A DNA stretch of 38,138 nt from Lachnospiraceae bacterium (lineage in GTDB: Bacteria > Bacillota > Clostridia > Lachnospirales > Lachnospiraceae): assembly GCA_028692395.1 (NCBI GenBank), contig JAQUXP010000036.1, forward strand, positions 1 to 38,138. Direction: 5' to 3'. Below the pieces are notes generated by a model. The model had not been told where the DNA came from. It saw only the letters and a list, made by a program, of their open reading frames with translations, and did not search any database. Every line of letters begins with the position of its first letter. Within the stretch, counting starts at the first letter, position 1. Both the position numbers and the translations under genes were made by a program. This document shows positions 25,576 through 34,341 of the stretch, piece after piece.

Positions 25576-26859
25576 ATGTTTAAGATAAAAACACTGATGA
25601 CGAAGATCATTACCGGTGTGACAGCTGTCAGTCTGGTTTTGGGAAATGCAGTAGTATCCACTTGGGCAGCGGTTGACAACAACCGTGTCTGTACCATAGA
25701 TTCCAACGCAAGATCCGGGTGGCCTCAGGCAGCGGATTTTCAAAGTGGTACAGCCTGTGTGATGGAGGCCAGTACAGGAACAGTCCTGCTCGACAAGGGT
25801 ATGAACGATGTTCGTTATCCGGCCAGTATTACAAAGGTTATGACAGCTTTAATCGCTTTGGAAAACAGTTCCCTTGATACCCAGGTGACATTTACAGGAA
25901 CAGGTATGGCAGATGCCTATGCGGGAAGCTCTAATATCAATCCCCAGCTTGGTGAGACCTTTACCATGGAGCAGTGTCTTTATATGATTCTCATTAAGTC
26001 GGCCAATGATGTCTCCACCCAGGTGGCAGAGGTGGTAGGCGGATCAGTACAGAACTTTGTCGATATGATGAACCAGAAGGCGGCAGCACTTGGCTGTACG
26101 AACACCCATTTTATGAATGCCAGCGGGCTGGAGAATGACGATCACTACACCACGGCACATGATATGGCACTGATTGGACAGGAAGCCTGGAAAAATGAGA
26201 TGTTCCGCACAATCCTGTCTACTCCAAGCTATGTCGTCGGTCCTACAAACATGACGGCCGGTTCCAGAGTTTATGATACCCATGTGGAAATGCTTCCCGG
26301 AGGTGTTCATTTCTATGATGGCTGCCTTGGAGGAAAAACAGGGTATACGGATGTTTCTCAAAGTACATTGATTACGTTTGACCGTAGAAATGATATGGAT
26401 CTGATCTCTGTGGTGATGTATGCACCGGGATCCGATGTAGCGGCGACAGATTCCATGCAGATTCTGGACTATGCCTATAACAACTTCAAGCTCCAGGATG
26501 GTAAGATTGTGACGACCCAGGGATATCCGGTGGAGAATGATATCGTTATTACACCGGAACCTACCAGGAATGTCAGCAAGACGAATAATTCAAAGAATTC
26601 GGTCACAACGAATACCCCGGCAGCTGACGAAAATATATCTGATAAAGCTGCTGATAATACGGATAAGGATCAGTCTTTCGCAAGTAAGGCAGTAGGTATC
26701 GGAGTTTATATTGCGATAGGTGTTCTGGGAGCCATGGTGGGCATTGGACTCTTTATGATCATCATCTCAGCAGTTATAAAAGCCAAGAAGAAGAAACGCC
26801 GAAGACAGCGAAGAGAGCAGCAGAGGCAGCAGGATTCGCAGAATCGCCGAAGACGCTGA
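25576..26859 (+). CDS. D-alanyl-D-alanine carboxypeptidase (DacA/DacF type)
   Basis: 427 residues, peptidase family S11. A signal peptide (~1-36, ending near TWAA) precedes the penicillin-binding domain with S84-x-x-K87 (SITK), S142-A-N and K254-T-G. It removes the terminal D-alanine of peptidoglycan pentapeptides and so limits crosslinking. A Ser/Thr/Asn linker (~325-365) leads to a C-terminal membrane helix (~375-400) and a strongly basic tail (AKKKKRRRQRRE...). Most relatives have an amphipathic anchor; a true transmembrane anchor with a basic cytoplasmic tail is a variant. It is the last gene of the cdaA run and is followed by a long hairpin. Confidence 0.9.
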   Translation: MFKIKTLMTKIITGVTAVSLVLGNAVVSTWAAVDNNRVCTIDSNARSGWPQAADFQSGTACVMEASTGTVLLDKGMNDVRYPASITKVMTALIALENSSLDTQVTFTGTGMADAYAGSSNINPQLGETFTMEQCLYMILIKSANDVSTQVAEVVGGSVQNFVDMMNQKAAALGCTNTHFMNASGLENDDHYTTAHDMALIGQEAWKNEMFRTILSTPSYVVGPTNMTAGSRVYDTHVEMLPGGVHFYDGCLGGKTGYTDVSQSTLITFDRRNDMDLISVVMYAPGSDVAATDSMQILDYAYNNFKLQDGKIVTTQGYPVENDIVITPEPTRNVSKTNNSKNSVTTNTPAADENISDKAADNTDKDQSFASKAVGIGVYIAIGVLGAMVGIGLFMIIISAVIKAKKKKRRRQRREQQRQQDSQNRRRR

Positions 26860-26887
26860 ACGGATTTCCCGTGAGTGATAAAAGACT

Positions 26888-26958
26888 GAAGGGCTGTTGT
26901 ACTTCGGGGTTCGGAAACAATAGATGATTCCAACCCCAAAAGTGCAACAGTCCTTTCT
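26888..26958. terminator. long imperfect hairpin after the carboxypeptidase gene
   Basis: GAAGGGCTGTTGTACTTC and GGGGTTCGGAA on the left pair, with wobbles and one bulge, with TTCCAACCCC and AAGTGCAACAGTCCTTTC on the right, around a loop near 26917-26928. No clean T run follows on the plus strand. It may terminate in either direction or stabilise the mRNA end. Confidence 0.55.
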
Positions 26959-26976
26959 GCAATAAAGGAGAAAAGT

Positions 26977-29715
26977 GTGAACAAAGTAAGAAATTTCATG
27001 GAAAACTGCAAAAAACATCCCAGGCTGCTGCTGACTGCAGCAATTTTGGTCTCGGCAGTTATCGTATACTATCAGTATATATTTGGCAGTTCTATCTTTA
27101 TGTTTAACGATATAGGATCCGATACACAGCAGCAGTATATTATGCAGTACAACACGATTGTGAATCATCTGCGGGATGGCAACTTCTCTTTCTGGGATTT
27201 TAATAATGGATTCGGAACCAGTATGTTTCAGCTGACAATTGCGGATCCTTCTCTATGGGTGCTTTATCTGCTGGGTGCGGTTTTTGGCCCTAAAAGCTGT
27301 GCTTATCTTCTGATATATCTCCATATGGGTAAGATGATCCTTGCAGGACTTGCAGCTTATTACTTTTTGTCCTCTTTTTCTCTGTCGAAGAGAAGCAGAT
27401 GTCTGGCAGCATACATGTATGCTTTTAATGGCTTTTTGATTGTGTGGGGACAGCATTATCAGTTCAGTATGGTTATGGTGCTGCTTCCCTGTCTGCTGGC
27501 AGTGGTGGAAAAGGCAGTTCAAAGCAGAAAATTTTCACTGAAGCTTCCACTTATGACGGCAGCAGTGGTATTTTACAGCTATTATACCGGATACATGTCA
27601 CTGATTCTTTGCGGCACTTATGTGATTTTTCGTTTAATCGCCATGGAGCTTTCGTGGAAAGAGCGTTTCTGTCAGGCTTGTAAACATGCTCTGGCTATGC
27701 TGCTGGGAGTTGGGATGGCTCTGGTGACATTATTGCCGAATTATTATCTGGTGAGTAATGTTTCTTCCAGACTTTCTTCGGGAATGACAGTATGGCAAAG
27801 ATTGTATAGCGCATTTACAAAATTCCCAAAAGGATATTACAAAACGATAGTTTCCAGACTTTTTTCTTCTAACCTGGAAGGAATAGGAAATGGAGTGTCT
27901 CCTTATAGTGGCTATGGTAATTATTATGAGGCCCCAAACGTGTTTTTTTCCACCTTATTTGTCATCTTACTGATTCAGTTTGTGATTCTGATACCAAAGA
28001 TTAGTAAAAAACGGAAAGAGATGATTCTGTGGTATGCAGCAGGAATTCTGGCAGCTGCAACGCTTACTATTATGAGCTTTAGTGTGATTCTCAATGGCTT
28101 TGCCTATCCCATATCCAGACACACCTTTTTGATGATGCCGTTATTTGCTTATATAGCAGCCAGATCTATGGACGAGATCCTGCGTGCAAAATGTTTAAAC
28201 AGGGTGGGAATATTCCTGACAGGTCTGCTTATGATAGCATTTTATCTGTATGGGTTTAGAAACGCCAGTACCACAGCGGCAAAGTTAAACAACATTATAT
28301 TATGTGGAACAGGATTGCTGATGATCGCAGTGCTGGTTTATGCAGTTTATGGAAAACACGGTCGGATGTCGGTAAAAGGTGGGACATGTATGATGCTTTG
28401 CCTGTGCGCTCTCACAGGCATGAATGTAATCTGTGATTCTCATATTACTGCAAGGCATCGCTCTGAGGTTCAAAAAGGCTCAGAAGAGTATTTTGAATAT
28501 CTATATGGAGATGATATACAGGAATTAATGGAGTATGTGGGACAAAATGACTCCGATTTTTACAGAATGGAAAAAAATTATGCACAGGCTTCTCTGTGTA
28601 TGGAATCTTGTGCCCAAAACTACAGAGGAATCAGTACGTATAACTCGACCATGAACAAAAATATACTGGAATTTGTCCAAAAAATGTTCTCAGAATTAGA
28701 ATACAAGAACACTGCACATCTCACCTATACCCAGGTGACCAGAGATTATGCTTTTGCCAATCTTTTTGGTATCCGGTACCTGATTAGTAATCATTTAGAT
28801 GAGAATAATACAGGATATCATTTTGTAAAGCAATTCGGAACACTGTATCTGTATGAGAGCAATCAGGAAACATCCATGGGGCACTTGTATACAAAAACCA
28901 TCGACAGTTCTACGTATGAGAATCTTGCAATGACCGTGGGAAATGACAGAGACACTCTGGTATCTCAAATGGCAGTAATAGATAAGAAGGATGATCTCAC
29001 AGTATCCAGCTCCAAATTGCAGGAGCTGGAGAGAAAAGCAGCTCCTGCAATCATTGATTATACAGGTTTGCATACAGAGGGAGTCTCTTGTTCAGAGACA
29101 GAGAGCACGATCAGTTTTAATACGGCTTTTTGCACGATTCCTCTGAAGCAGGGTGTCCAGACGGATACAGATGGAACCACCATGGAATTCGATATCCAGA
29201 TGAACCAGACATCTAACATCTTTTTTACCATCGATGGGAACAGGAATGAATATGATTTGATTGCAAATACACCATTGCGTATTGCGTTGACCATCCCAAG
29301 AGACGCTGCAAGCATAGAGATAGAAGTTCGTGTACCGAATCCGGAGGCTGTGATATCTGGAATACACTTCTGGGAACAAAATATAAATGCCGAGTTTACT
29401 GCAAAACCTATACAGGTAGATGCTGTAAAAAATGACAGTCTTGTCACAGGAACTATTCAGGCAGAAGAGAAGAGTCTTGCAGTGCTTACTATTCCATATG
29501 AAGATGGCTGGACAGCTGAGCTGGATGGAAAACCTGTGGAGCTAATAAGAGCAGACTATGGGTTTAATGCATTTTATGTAGAACAAGGAGAACATACTTT
29601 TACTTTGAAATATCGTCAGCCCATGCTGCTGGAGGGGGTAGCTATTTCAATTGCTTTTTGGGTGATGTATCTAGGGGTATGTTTACTTGTCATAAAAAGT
29701 AATAAGAAGAAATAG
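26977..29715 (+). CDS. YfhO-family multi-pass membrane protein
   Basis: 912 residues. About a dozen membrane helices fill residues ~15-490. The first extracellular loop has FNDIGSDTQQQYIMQYNTIVNHLRDGNFSFWDFNNGFG, a GT-C-like loop with acidic residues typical of YfhO. A large extracellular domain (~490-880) and a final helix (~885-905) follow. In Bacillus and Listeria YfhO-type proteins glycosylate lipoteichoic acid using lipid-linked sugars; that activity is inferred here. The GTG at 26977 follows AAAGGAG by six bases. A hairpin separates it from the c-di-AMP run. Confidence 0.88.
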   Translation: MNKVRNFMENCKKHPRLLLTAAILVSAVIVYYQYIFGSSIFMFNDIGSDTQQQYIMQYNTIVNHLRDGNFSFWDFNNGFGTSMFQLTIADPSLWVLYLLGAVFGPKSCAYLLIYLHMGKMILAGLAAYYFLSSFSLSKRSRCLAAYMYAFNGFLIVWGQHYQFSMVMVLLPCLLAVVEKAVQSRKFSLKLPLMTAAVVFYSYYTGYMSLILCGTYVIFRLIAMELSWKERFCQACKHALAMLLGVGMALVTLLPNYYLVSNVSSRLSSGMTVWQRLYSAFTKFPKGYYKTIVSRLFSSNLEGIGNGVSPYSGYGNYYEAPNVFFSTLFVILLIQFVILIPKISKKRKEMILWYAAGILAAATLTIMSFSVILNGFAYPISRHTFLMMPLFAYIAARSMDEILRAKCLNRVGIFLTGLLMIAFYLYGFRNASTTAAKLNNIILCGTGLLMIAVLVYAVYGKHGRMSVKGGTCMMLCLCALTGMNVICDSHITARHRSEVQKGSEEYFEYLYGDDIQELMEYVGQNDSDFYRMEKNYAQASLCMESCAQNYRGISTYNSTMNKNILEFVQKMFSELEYKNTAHLTYTQVTRDYAFANLFGIRYLISNHLDENNTGYHFVKQFGTLYLYESNQETSMGHLYTKTIDSSTYENLAMTVGNDRDTLVSQMAVIDKKDDLTVSSSKLQELERKAAPAIIDYTGLHTEGVSCSETESTISFNTAFCTIPLKQGVQTDTDGTTMEFDIQMNQTSNIFFTIDGNRNEYDLIANTPLRIALTIPRDAASIEIEVRVPNPEAVISGIHFWEQNINAEFTAKPIQVDAVKNDSLVTGTIQAEEKSLAVLTIPYEDGWTAELDGKPVELIRADYGFNAFYVEQGEHTFTLKYRQPMLLEGVAISIAFWVMYLGVCLLVIKSNKKK

Positions 29716-29831
29716 GAATTAAGAACGGTTGAAAATAAAATATGGAGAAAACGTTGTGAAAGTGCTGTGCGTAAGTGGTCAGCCCGAACTGGTGATTCTT
29801 CATTAAAGGACTTTTTTTACAGCCCCTTTTA

Positions 29832-29860
29832 TTTACAAGTTATGGAAGGTATTGTACAAT
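29832..29860 (+). promoter_or_regulatory. promoter for the AT-rich propeller gene
   Basis: TTTACA at 29832-29837 and TACAAT at 29855-29860 are separated by exactly 17 bases, about 30 bases before the ATG at 29891. The rest of the 135-base gap before it holds nothing I recognise. Confidence 0.65.
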
Positions 29861-29890
29861 AGTGTTGCTATAATTTCAGTGGAGGAGCTT

Positions 29891-30070
29891 ATGAAAAAGA
29901 AAAAGATAATTTTAATAATTGTATTATCAGTGTGCGTAATAGGAGCTTTTATTTTTTTATGTAACATAAATAATGGAGACACTTCTAATGTTAGTGAAGC
30001 TGCTAATTTACATAATGGAGATACTTCTATTGTTAGTGAAGTTACTAATTTACATAATGGAGACGGCTAA
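29891..30070 (+). pseudogene. N-terminal part of a frame-broken surface protein
   Basis: 59 residues. GGAGG directly precedes the ATG. A basic start (MKKKK) and one strong hydrophobic segment (IILIIVLSVCVIGAFIFLC) form a signal or membrane anchor. Then come two copies of a 14-residue unit (NGDTSNVSEAANLH and NGDTSIVSEVTNLH) and the start of a third before TAA. The rest of the protein continues in the +1 frame. The most direct reading is that this and the next entry were one gene, now split by a small deletion or insertion between about 29960 and 30070; sequencing error or programmed shift cannot be excluded. GC content is far below that of the neighbours. Confidence 0.6.
29972..30064 (+). repeat. 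42-bp tandem repeat, two full copies and a partial third
   Basis: 29972-30013 and 30014-30055 match at 38 of 42 positions; 30056-30064 begins a third copy. The unit is open in two plus frames: one gives the polar NGDTSxVSExxNLH, the other a hydrophobic MExLLxLVKLLIYI. Copy-number change would not alter the frame. Confidence 0.85.
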
Positions 30071-30917
30071 ATTTTATAATGGAAATATAATTACCAGTAG
30101 TCAATATGCTACATTAATGTTACTTGATATTCAGGTAAATATACTACAAAATTATGATGTTAACACTAATTGGATTGATAGTGTAGAAGATGATAATATA
30201 GTGATATATGGCAATTTTAATCATGAAGTGGGTATCATTCGCATGGATGATGATAATAACATAATTGATAATAAAATTGTTATGGTATCAGAAAATTTAC
30301 AGATTGATCCTACAATTACTAAAATCAATGATACTTATTATATAACAGCTACAGAAATAATAGGTAATATAAATAATTCAGATCCAGAAGTAGAAAACGG
30401 AAAATACATTATTCATCTTTATAAAACAGATGATTTAGAGAACTTGGAATTAGTTAGCAATATTCAAACAGATAATTGTAATTTAGAAGATGTAGACGTC
30501 ATATATGAAAATAATATAATTTATGTAGTATATGAAAAGGAAGATTATGACAAAGGAAACTCAGCTATAGTTTTAACAAAGTCTACAGATTTAGGTAATA
30601 GTTGGGATACCCCTATAGTTTTATTAGAAAATAATTGTGATCACGAGCCTACCTCATTTATACATAATAAAAATGAGTGGATATTATATTATAGTTGTGA
30701 TAAAGAAAATTTAGGTGAGTCTTATATGGGAGCTAATGTGTATTACTCTTGCTATGATGATAACTTTAATGTAATAAAAAAAGACGTAAAAGTATCTACA
30801 GAAAGTAAAACAGGTATTTTATTATATGACATTAGTGAAATAGATGGACATAATTATTTATTATACACAAGAAATTATTATACAGACTCAGATTTAGTAA
30901 TTGAAAAATACAATTAA
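30057..30917 (+). pseudogene. Asp-box beta-propeller domain, downstream part of frame-broken gene
   Basis: About 285 residues from METAKFYNG onward, open back to 29973 through the repeats. A canonical Asp-box (STDLGNSWDTP) sits mid-domain. Repeated blade-like strands (DPTITKINDTYYITATE; YKTDDLENLELVSN; VDVIYENNIIYVVYEK; EPTSFIHNKNEWILYYS) resemble five-bladed glycosidase or sialidase-like propellers such as GH43 and GH33. Catalytic residues cannot be assigned, so it may bind rather than cut glycans. It has no ribosome site of its own at the repeat-internal ATGs. Codon use is very AT-rich (Asn, Ile, Asp and Tyr dominate), which suggests recent transfer. If an intact allele exists it would be an anchored surface protein. 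Confidence 0.55.
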
Positions 30918-31028
30918 AATATTTAAAGGGGGTGTAAAAAAACTCCCCTTCTACTCGCTTATCCTCCGGCTGTTTTGCAGTTGCTGTGAATTGGAAAAGA
31001 TTGAAAATAAATCAAGAACGTGTGTAAG

Positions 31029-31062
31029 AGTAAATTCAACCAGAAGTGGAATTTACTTTTTA
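31029..31062 (+). terminator. rho-independent terminator after the AT-rich gene
   Basis: AGTAAATTC at 31029-31037 pairs perfectly with GAATTTACT at 31049-31057 and is followed by a T run. A weaker AAGGGG/CCCCTT hairpin lies at 30926-30950, directly after the stop codon. Confidence 0.75.
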
Positions 31063-31113
31063 ATTTAACGAATAATAAAAATAAAAGACTTGAAAACGAA
31101 TTTTGCTAAGAAC

Positions 31114-31142
31114 TGGATAAATTGGAAGACGTGTGATACAAT
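31114..31142 (+). promoter_or_regulatory. putative promoter for the lipoprotein gene
   Basis: TGGATA at 31114-31119 and TACAAT at 31137-31142 with a 17-base spacer, about 45 bases before the start codon. Confidence 0.5.
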
Positions 31143-31186
31143 AAAAACGATAGAATTATATTTGGATTTATGCGAGGAGGAAGAAC

Positions 31187-31801
31187 ATGAAAAAGTCAGT
31201 AGCAGTATTGCTGTGTCTTAGCTTGTGTATGGCAGGCACCGCTTGTGGAACAACACAAAAACAGGCAGGCAATTCCAGTAGCAGCCAAAGTATATCTGCT
31301 AGCCCAAGCCCATCCTCTGAAAACTCGGAGAATACCAGCTCATCATCCAAAATTCAGGCAGAAGGAACTCCTTCAAAAGAAAAAGTAGAAGTGGATGAGA
31401 ATCGAGAATACTTAGTTGGAGATACTGTGAAACTGAAGCTGAAGGATAAGATACAGTATGAGTTGACAATTAATAGCATTTCCTACACAGAAAAACGTGA
31501 TGAATACGTACCTGATCCAGGATATGTGGTGGTAGTGAATTATACCTATAAGAATGTTGCGGAAGATGCACTGCTGATTGATGATATGCGGTTCCAGTTG
31601 ATGAAGCCGGATGAGTCAGTATTATATGATTCCTATTATTATCCGGATTTAAAGGTGGCAGAATCTGTCACCAAGGGGAATTCCTGTACAGCAGAAGTGG
31701 CTTACGCCATGAATGAAAAGCAGCAGCAGCTGACATTAACCTACAGGGACACAGTAACTGATGAGATATTGCCTTTTAAAGTGCATATTGATTTAGCATA
31801 A
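31187..31801 (+). CDS. lipoprotein with DUF4352-like domain
   Basis: 204 residues. The signal peptide MKKSVAVLLCLSLCMAGTAC ends in a lipobox cysteine at residue 20, so the protein should be lipid-anchored outside the membrane. A Ser-rich spacer (~25-60) follows. Residues ~75-204 form a beta-rich domain with KLKDKIQYELTINSISY and GYVVVVNYTYKNVAEDALLIDDMRFQLM, as seen in DUF4352/telokin-like lipoproteins. The molecular role of this family is not settled. GAGGAGG precedes the ATG. It is 23 bases before the L,D-transpeptidase gene and probably in one transcript with it. Confidence 0.8.
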   Translation: MKKSVAVLLCLSLCMAGTACGTTQKQAGNSSSSQSISASPSPSSENSENTSSSSKIQAEGTPSKEKVEVDENREYLVGDTVKLKLKDKIQYELTINSISYTEKRDEYVPDPGYVVVVNYTYKNVAEDALLIDDMRFQLMKPDESVLYDSYYYPDLKVAESVTKGNSCTAEVAYAMNEKQQQLTLTYRDTVTDEILPFKVHIDLA

Positions 31802-31824
31802 ATGAATATAAGGAGGAGCAGATT

Positions 31825-34278
31825 GTGAAAAGAAGAACAAGATTTAGCATGTTATTATGTCTGTTATTGATCTTTACGATGAGTTTTTCCACCTATGCAG
31901 CTACAGATGAGACGGATAACGTTTCATCCAGCTCTCAGGCGGAGAATAATGTAAGCAGCAGTTCACAGACAACACAGAATCATGGGGATGGGGACTCTAC
32001 GGTGGATTCCAGTTCAGAGCCGGATGCTTCAAAGTCGGATGATACCAAGAATCCTGCTGCTGAGGAACAGCCAGTAGCTTCTGAGAATGCACCAGATGTT
32101 ACAGAGAGTCCGGCTGCAAATGCCGCTGTCAGCACAGCGACTACCGAAACTCCTGTACAGCAGGTGATTGATGGAAAAAAATATCTGGTATATAGTGATA
32201 ACTCTCATTATAAGGGATGGTTTGATTTATCCGCTGATTGGCGTGTTTACTGTAATCCAGATGAAGATGGCGCTATGATCGTGGGAAGAGTTGCCGAAAT
32301 CAGCACTTCTTTATATTTATTTGACACAAATGGAATCCTGTGTAAAGGTTCGGGTACTCCAGTGGTCAATGGTGCAAAATATTGGCTAAATAATGGAATT
32401 GCACAAACCGGATGGCTTAATATGGGAAACTGGAGAATGTATTTTGACCCATCAGATGGCTGCAAGGCAAGAACCGGCTTAGCAACTGTTGAAGAAAAAA
32501 GATATATTTTTGATGATAATGGCGTGCTTTATGCTGAGAATGGAACACCAGTCATCAATGGTCATAAATATTGGTTTACGGGAGATGGATCTTTAAGAAC
32601 CGGCTGGCTTATCTTAGGAGGCTGGAAGATGTACTTTGATCCCACAGATTGTGCCGGTAAGACTGGTCTTACAGAAATAGATGGAAAACATTACATATTT
32701 GATGATAATGGCGTTATGCAGACTGCTTCCGGAACACCTGTTATCAATAATAAAAAATACTGGATTAATCCAGATGGCTCACTAAGCACAGGCTGGTTGA
32801 GATTTGGTGGATGGCAGATGTACTTTGATGCAACAGACTTTACTGCAAAGACTGGTCTTACAGAAATTGATGGACAGCATTATATTTTTGACAGAAATGG
32901 TACGATGCCAAGTACTTCCGGTACTCCTGTAGTTGATGGAAAGAAATACTGGATTAATCCCAATGGAACTTTAAATACAGGCTGGCTTGCTCTTGGTAAG
33001 TGGATTATGTATTTTGATCCTGTCAGTTATACGGCAAGAACCGGACTGACTCAAATTGGAGATAAACATTATATCTTTAATGATGATGGTGTATCCATGG
33101 CAGCAGCAGGAACTCCTATCTATAATGGCAGCAAGTATTGCTTCAATACAGATGGTTCTCTACGAAGCGGCTGGATTACTATTGGAAGCTGGAAGATGTA
33201 TTTTGATACAACAACGTTTAAAGGCGCTGTGGGAGTAAGTAAAATTGATAATAAGTTATATGTTTTTGATGACAATGGAATTTTACTTACAGGCAGTGGG
33301 ACAGCAATTGTAAATGGTAAAAAATATTATTTCAATGCAGATGGAAGTATTCAGGTAGGCTGGGTTACTCTTGGAAACTGGAAGATGTATTTTAATCCAT
33401 CTACTGGAGCGGCGGTAACAGGTGTATCTCAGGTAGAAGGAAAGCAGTATGTGTTTGACGAAAATGGTATCTGGCTTACAGGTCAGGGAACACAGGTGAT
33501 TGGTGGTAAGAAGTACTGCTTTAATTCTGATAATACAGTTCGTACGGGCTGGGTTACCATTGGAAATTGGAAATTCTATTTTGATCCGTCTACAGGAGCA
33601 GGACGTACAGGCTTTTCCACTATTGGAGGTGTCAGATACTATTTTGATTCCAACTGTGTGATGGCTACAGGTGCAATCTCCATTTCAGGAACTTATTATT
33701 ATTTTAATGATGATGGAAGTATGGTAGTAAATGCATGGAAAGTAGTAAACGGACAGAATATGTATTTTGACAGCCAGGGAAAAGGCAGCACAAATTATTC
33801 CGGTCCTTATCTGTTGAAGGTTGATCGGACAAATTGTGTTGTAACGGCTTACGCACAGGATAATTCAGGAAACTACACCATAGCGGTAAAATCCATGTTA
33901 TGTTCTGTAGGATTATCTGGTACACCAACACCGTCAGGAACCTTCCATACATTACAGAAGTTCCGATTAAAAGAATTAATGGGACCATCATGGGGAAAAT
34001 GGGCGACCAGAGTCACAGATGGAATTTATTTTCACTCTGTTGCAACCGGAAGTGCCAGTGATCCAACTCATAATGTTCCACCAGCAGAATTTAACAAGCT
34101 GGGACAGCCAGCATCTCATGGATGTATTCGGCTTTGCGTCAGAGATGCAAAATGGATTTATGACAATTGCTCCCTGGGAACCACGGTTGTGATAGGCGAT
34201 AATTTTGCCCTTCCATTTGGAATTCCAACCTTACCTAAGATTACCGGAGGCGTGGATCCTACAGATCCAGAGGCTTAA
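31825..34278 (+). CDS. L,D-transpeptidase with cell-wall-binding repeats
   Basis: 817 residues, secreted (signal peptide ~1-26, ending TYAA). A Ser/Asp/Glu-rich linker (~27-110) is followed by eight ~64-residue double repeats plus a short ninth (~113-650) of the choline/glucan-binding type (GKKYWINPDGSLSTGWL...WKMYFDPTD...GLTEIDGKHYIFDDNGV). The C-terminal YkuD domain (~660-805) has the H...SHGCIRL signature with catalytic C767. Such enzymes form 3-3 crosslinks or attach proteins to peptidoglycan. The GTG at 31825 follows AGGAGG (31811-31816). The repeats closely match those of the next gene, suggesting both bind the same wall polymer. Confidence 0.9.
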   Translation: MKRRTRFSMLLCLLLIFTMSFSTYAATDETDNVSSSSQAENNVSSSSQTTQNHGDGDSTVDSSSEPDASKSDDTKNPAAEEQPVASENAPDVTESPAANAAVSTATTETPVQQVIDGKKYLVYSDNSHYKGWFDLSADWRVYCNPDEDGAMIVGRVAEISTSLYLFDTNGILCKGSGTPVVNGAKYWLNNGIAQTGWLNMGNWRMYFDPSDGCKARTGLATVEEKRYIFDDNGVLYAENGTPVINGHKYWFTGDGSLRTGWLILGGWKMYFDPTDCAGKTGLTEIDGKHYIFDDNGVMQTASGTPVINNKKYWINPDGSLSTGWLRFGGWQMYFDATDFTAKTGLTEIDGQHYIFDRNGTMPSTSGTPVVDGKKYWINPNGTLNTGWLALGKWIMYFDPVSYTARTGLTQIGDKHYIFNDDGVSMAAAGTPIYNGSKYCFNTDGSLRSGWITIGSWKMYFDTTTFKGAVGVSKIDNKLYVFDDNGILLTGSGTAIVNGKKYYFNADGSIQVGWVTLGNWKMYFNPSTGAAVTGVSQVEGKQYVFDENGIWLTGQGTQVIGGKKYCFNSDNTVRTGWVTIGNWKFYFDPSTGAGRTGFSTIGGVRYYFDSNCVMATGAISISGTYYYFNDDGSMVVNAWKVVNGQNMYFDSQGKGSTNYSGPYLLKVDRTNCVVTAYAQDNSGNYTIAVKSMLCSVGLSGTPTPSGTFHTLQKFRLKELMGPSWGKWATRVTDGIYFHSVATGSASDPTHNVPPAEFNKLGQPASHGCIRLCVRDAKWIYDNCSLGTTVVIGDNFALPFGIPTLPKITGGVDPTDPEA
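32161..33790 (+). repeat. array of ~190-bp wall-binding repeat units (first array)
   Basis: Each unit encodes about 64 residues opening with (V/I)xxGxKYxx and closing with YxFDxNGxxxxxxGT. Eight full units and a partial one are visible. Divergence between units is considerable, so the array is old, although units 3-5 are more alike. Confidence 0.75.
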
Positions 34279-34288
34279 AAGACACTTT

Positions 34289-34321
34289 TTGATGTGGAAT
34301 CTCTTGTGGATTCCACATCAA
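34289..34321 (+). terminator. perfect 13-bp hairpin between the two wall genes
   Basis: TTGATGTGGAATC (34289-34301) pairs perfectly with GATTCCACATCAA (34309-34321) around a 7-base loop. There is no strong T run after it, and the next ribosome site begins within ten bases. It may be a weak terminator or an mRNA processing and stability element setting the ratio of the two genes. Confidence 0.55.
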
Positions 34322-34341
34322 TTGCTTAAAGGAGAACTACA

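Noticed and set aside
29972-30064. CRISPR array
   Set aside because: The 42-bp units are directly adjacent with no spacers, and they are coding.
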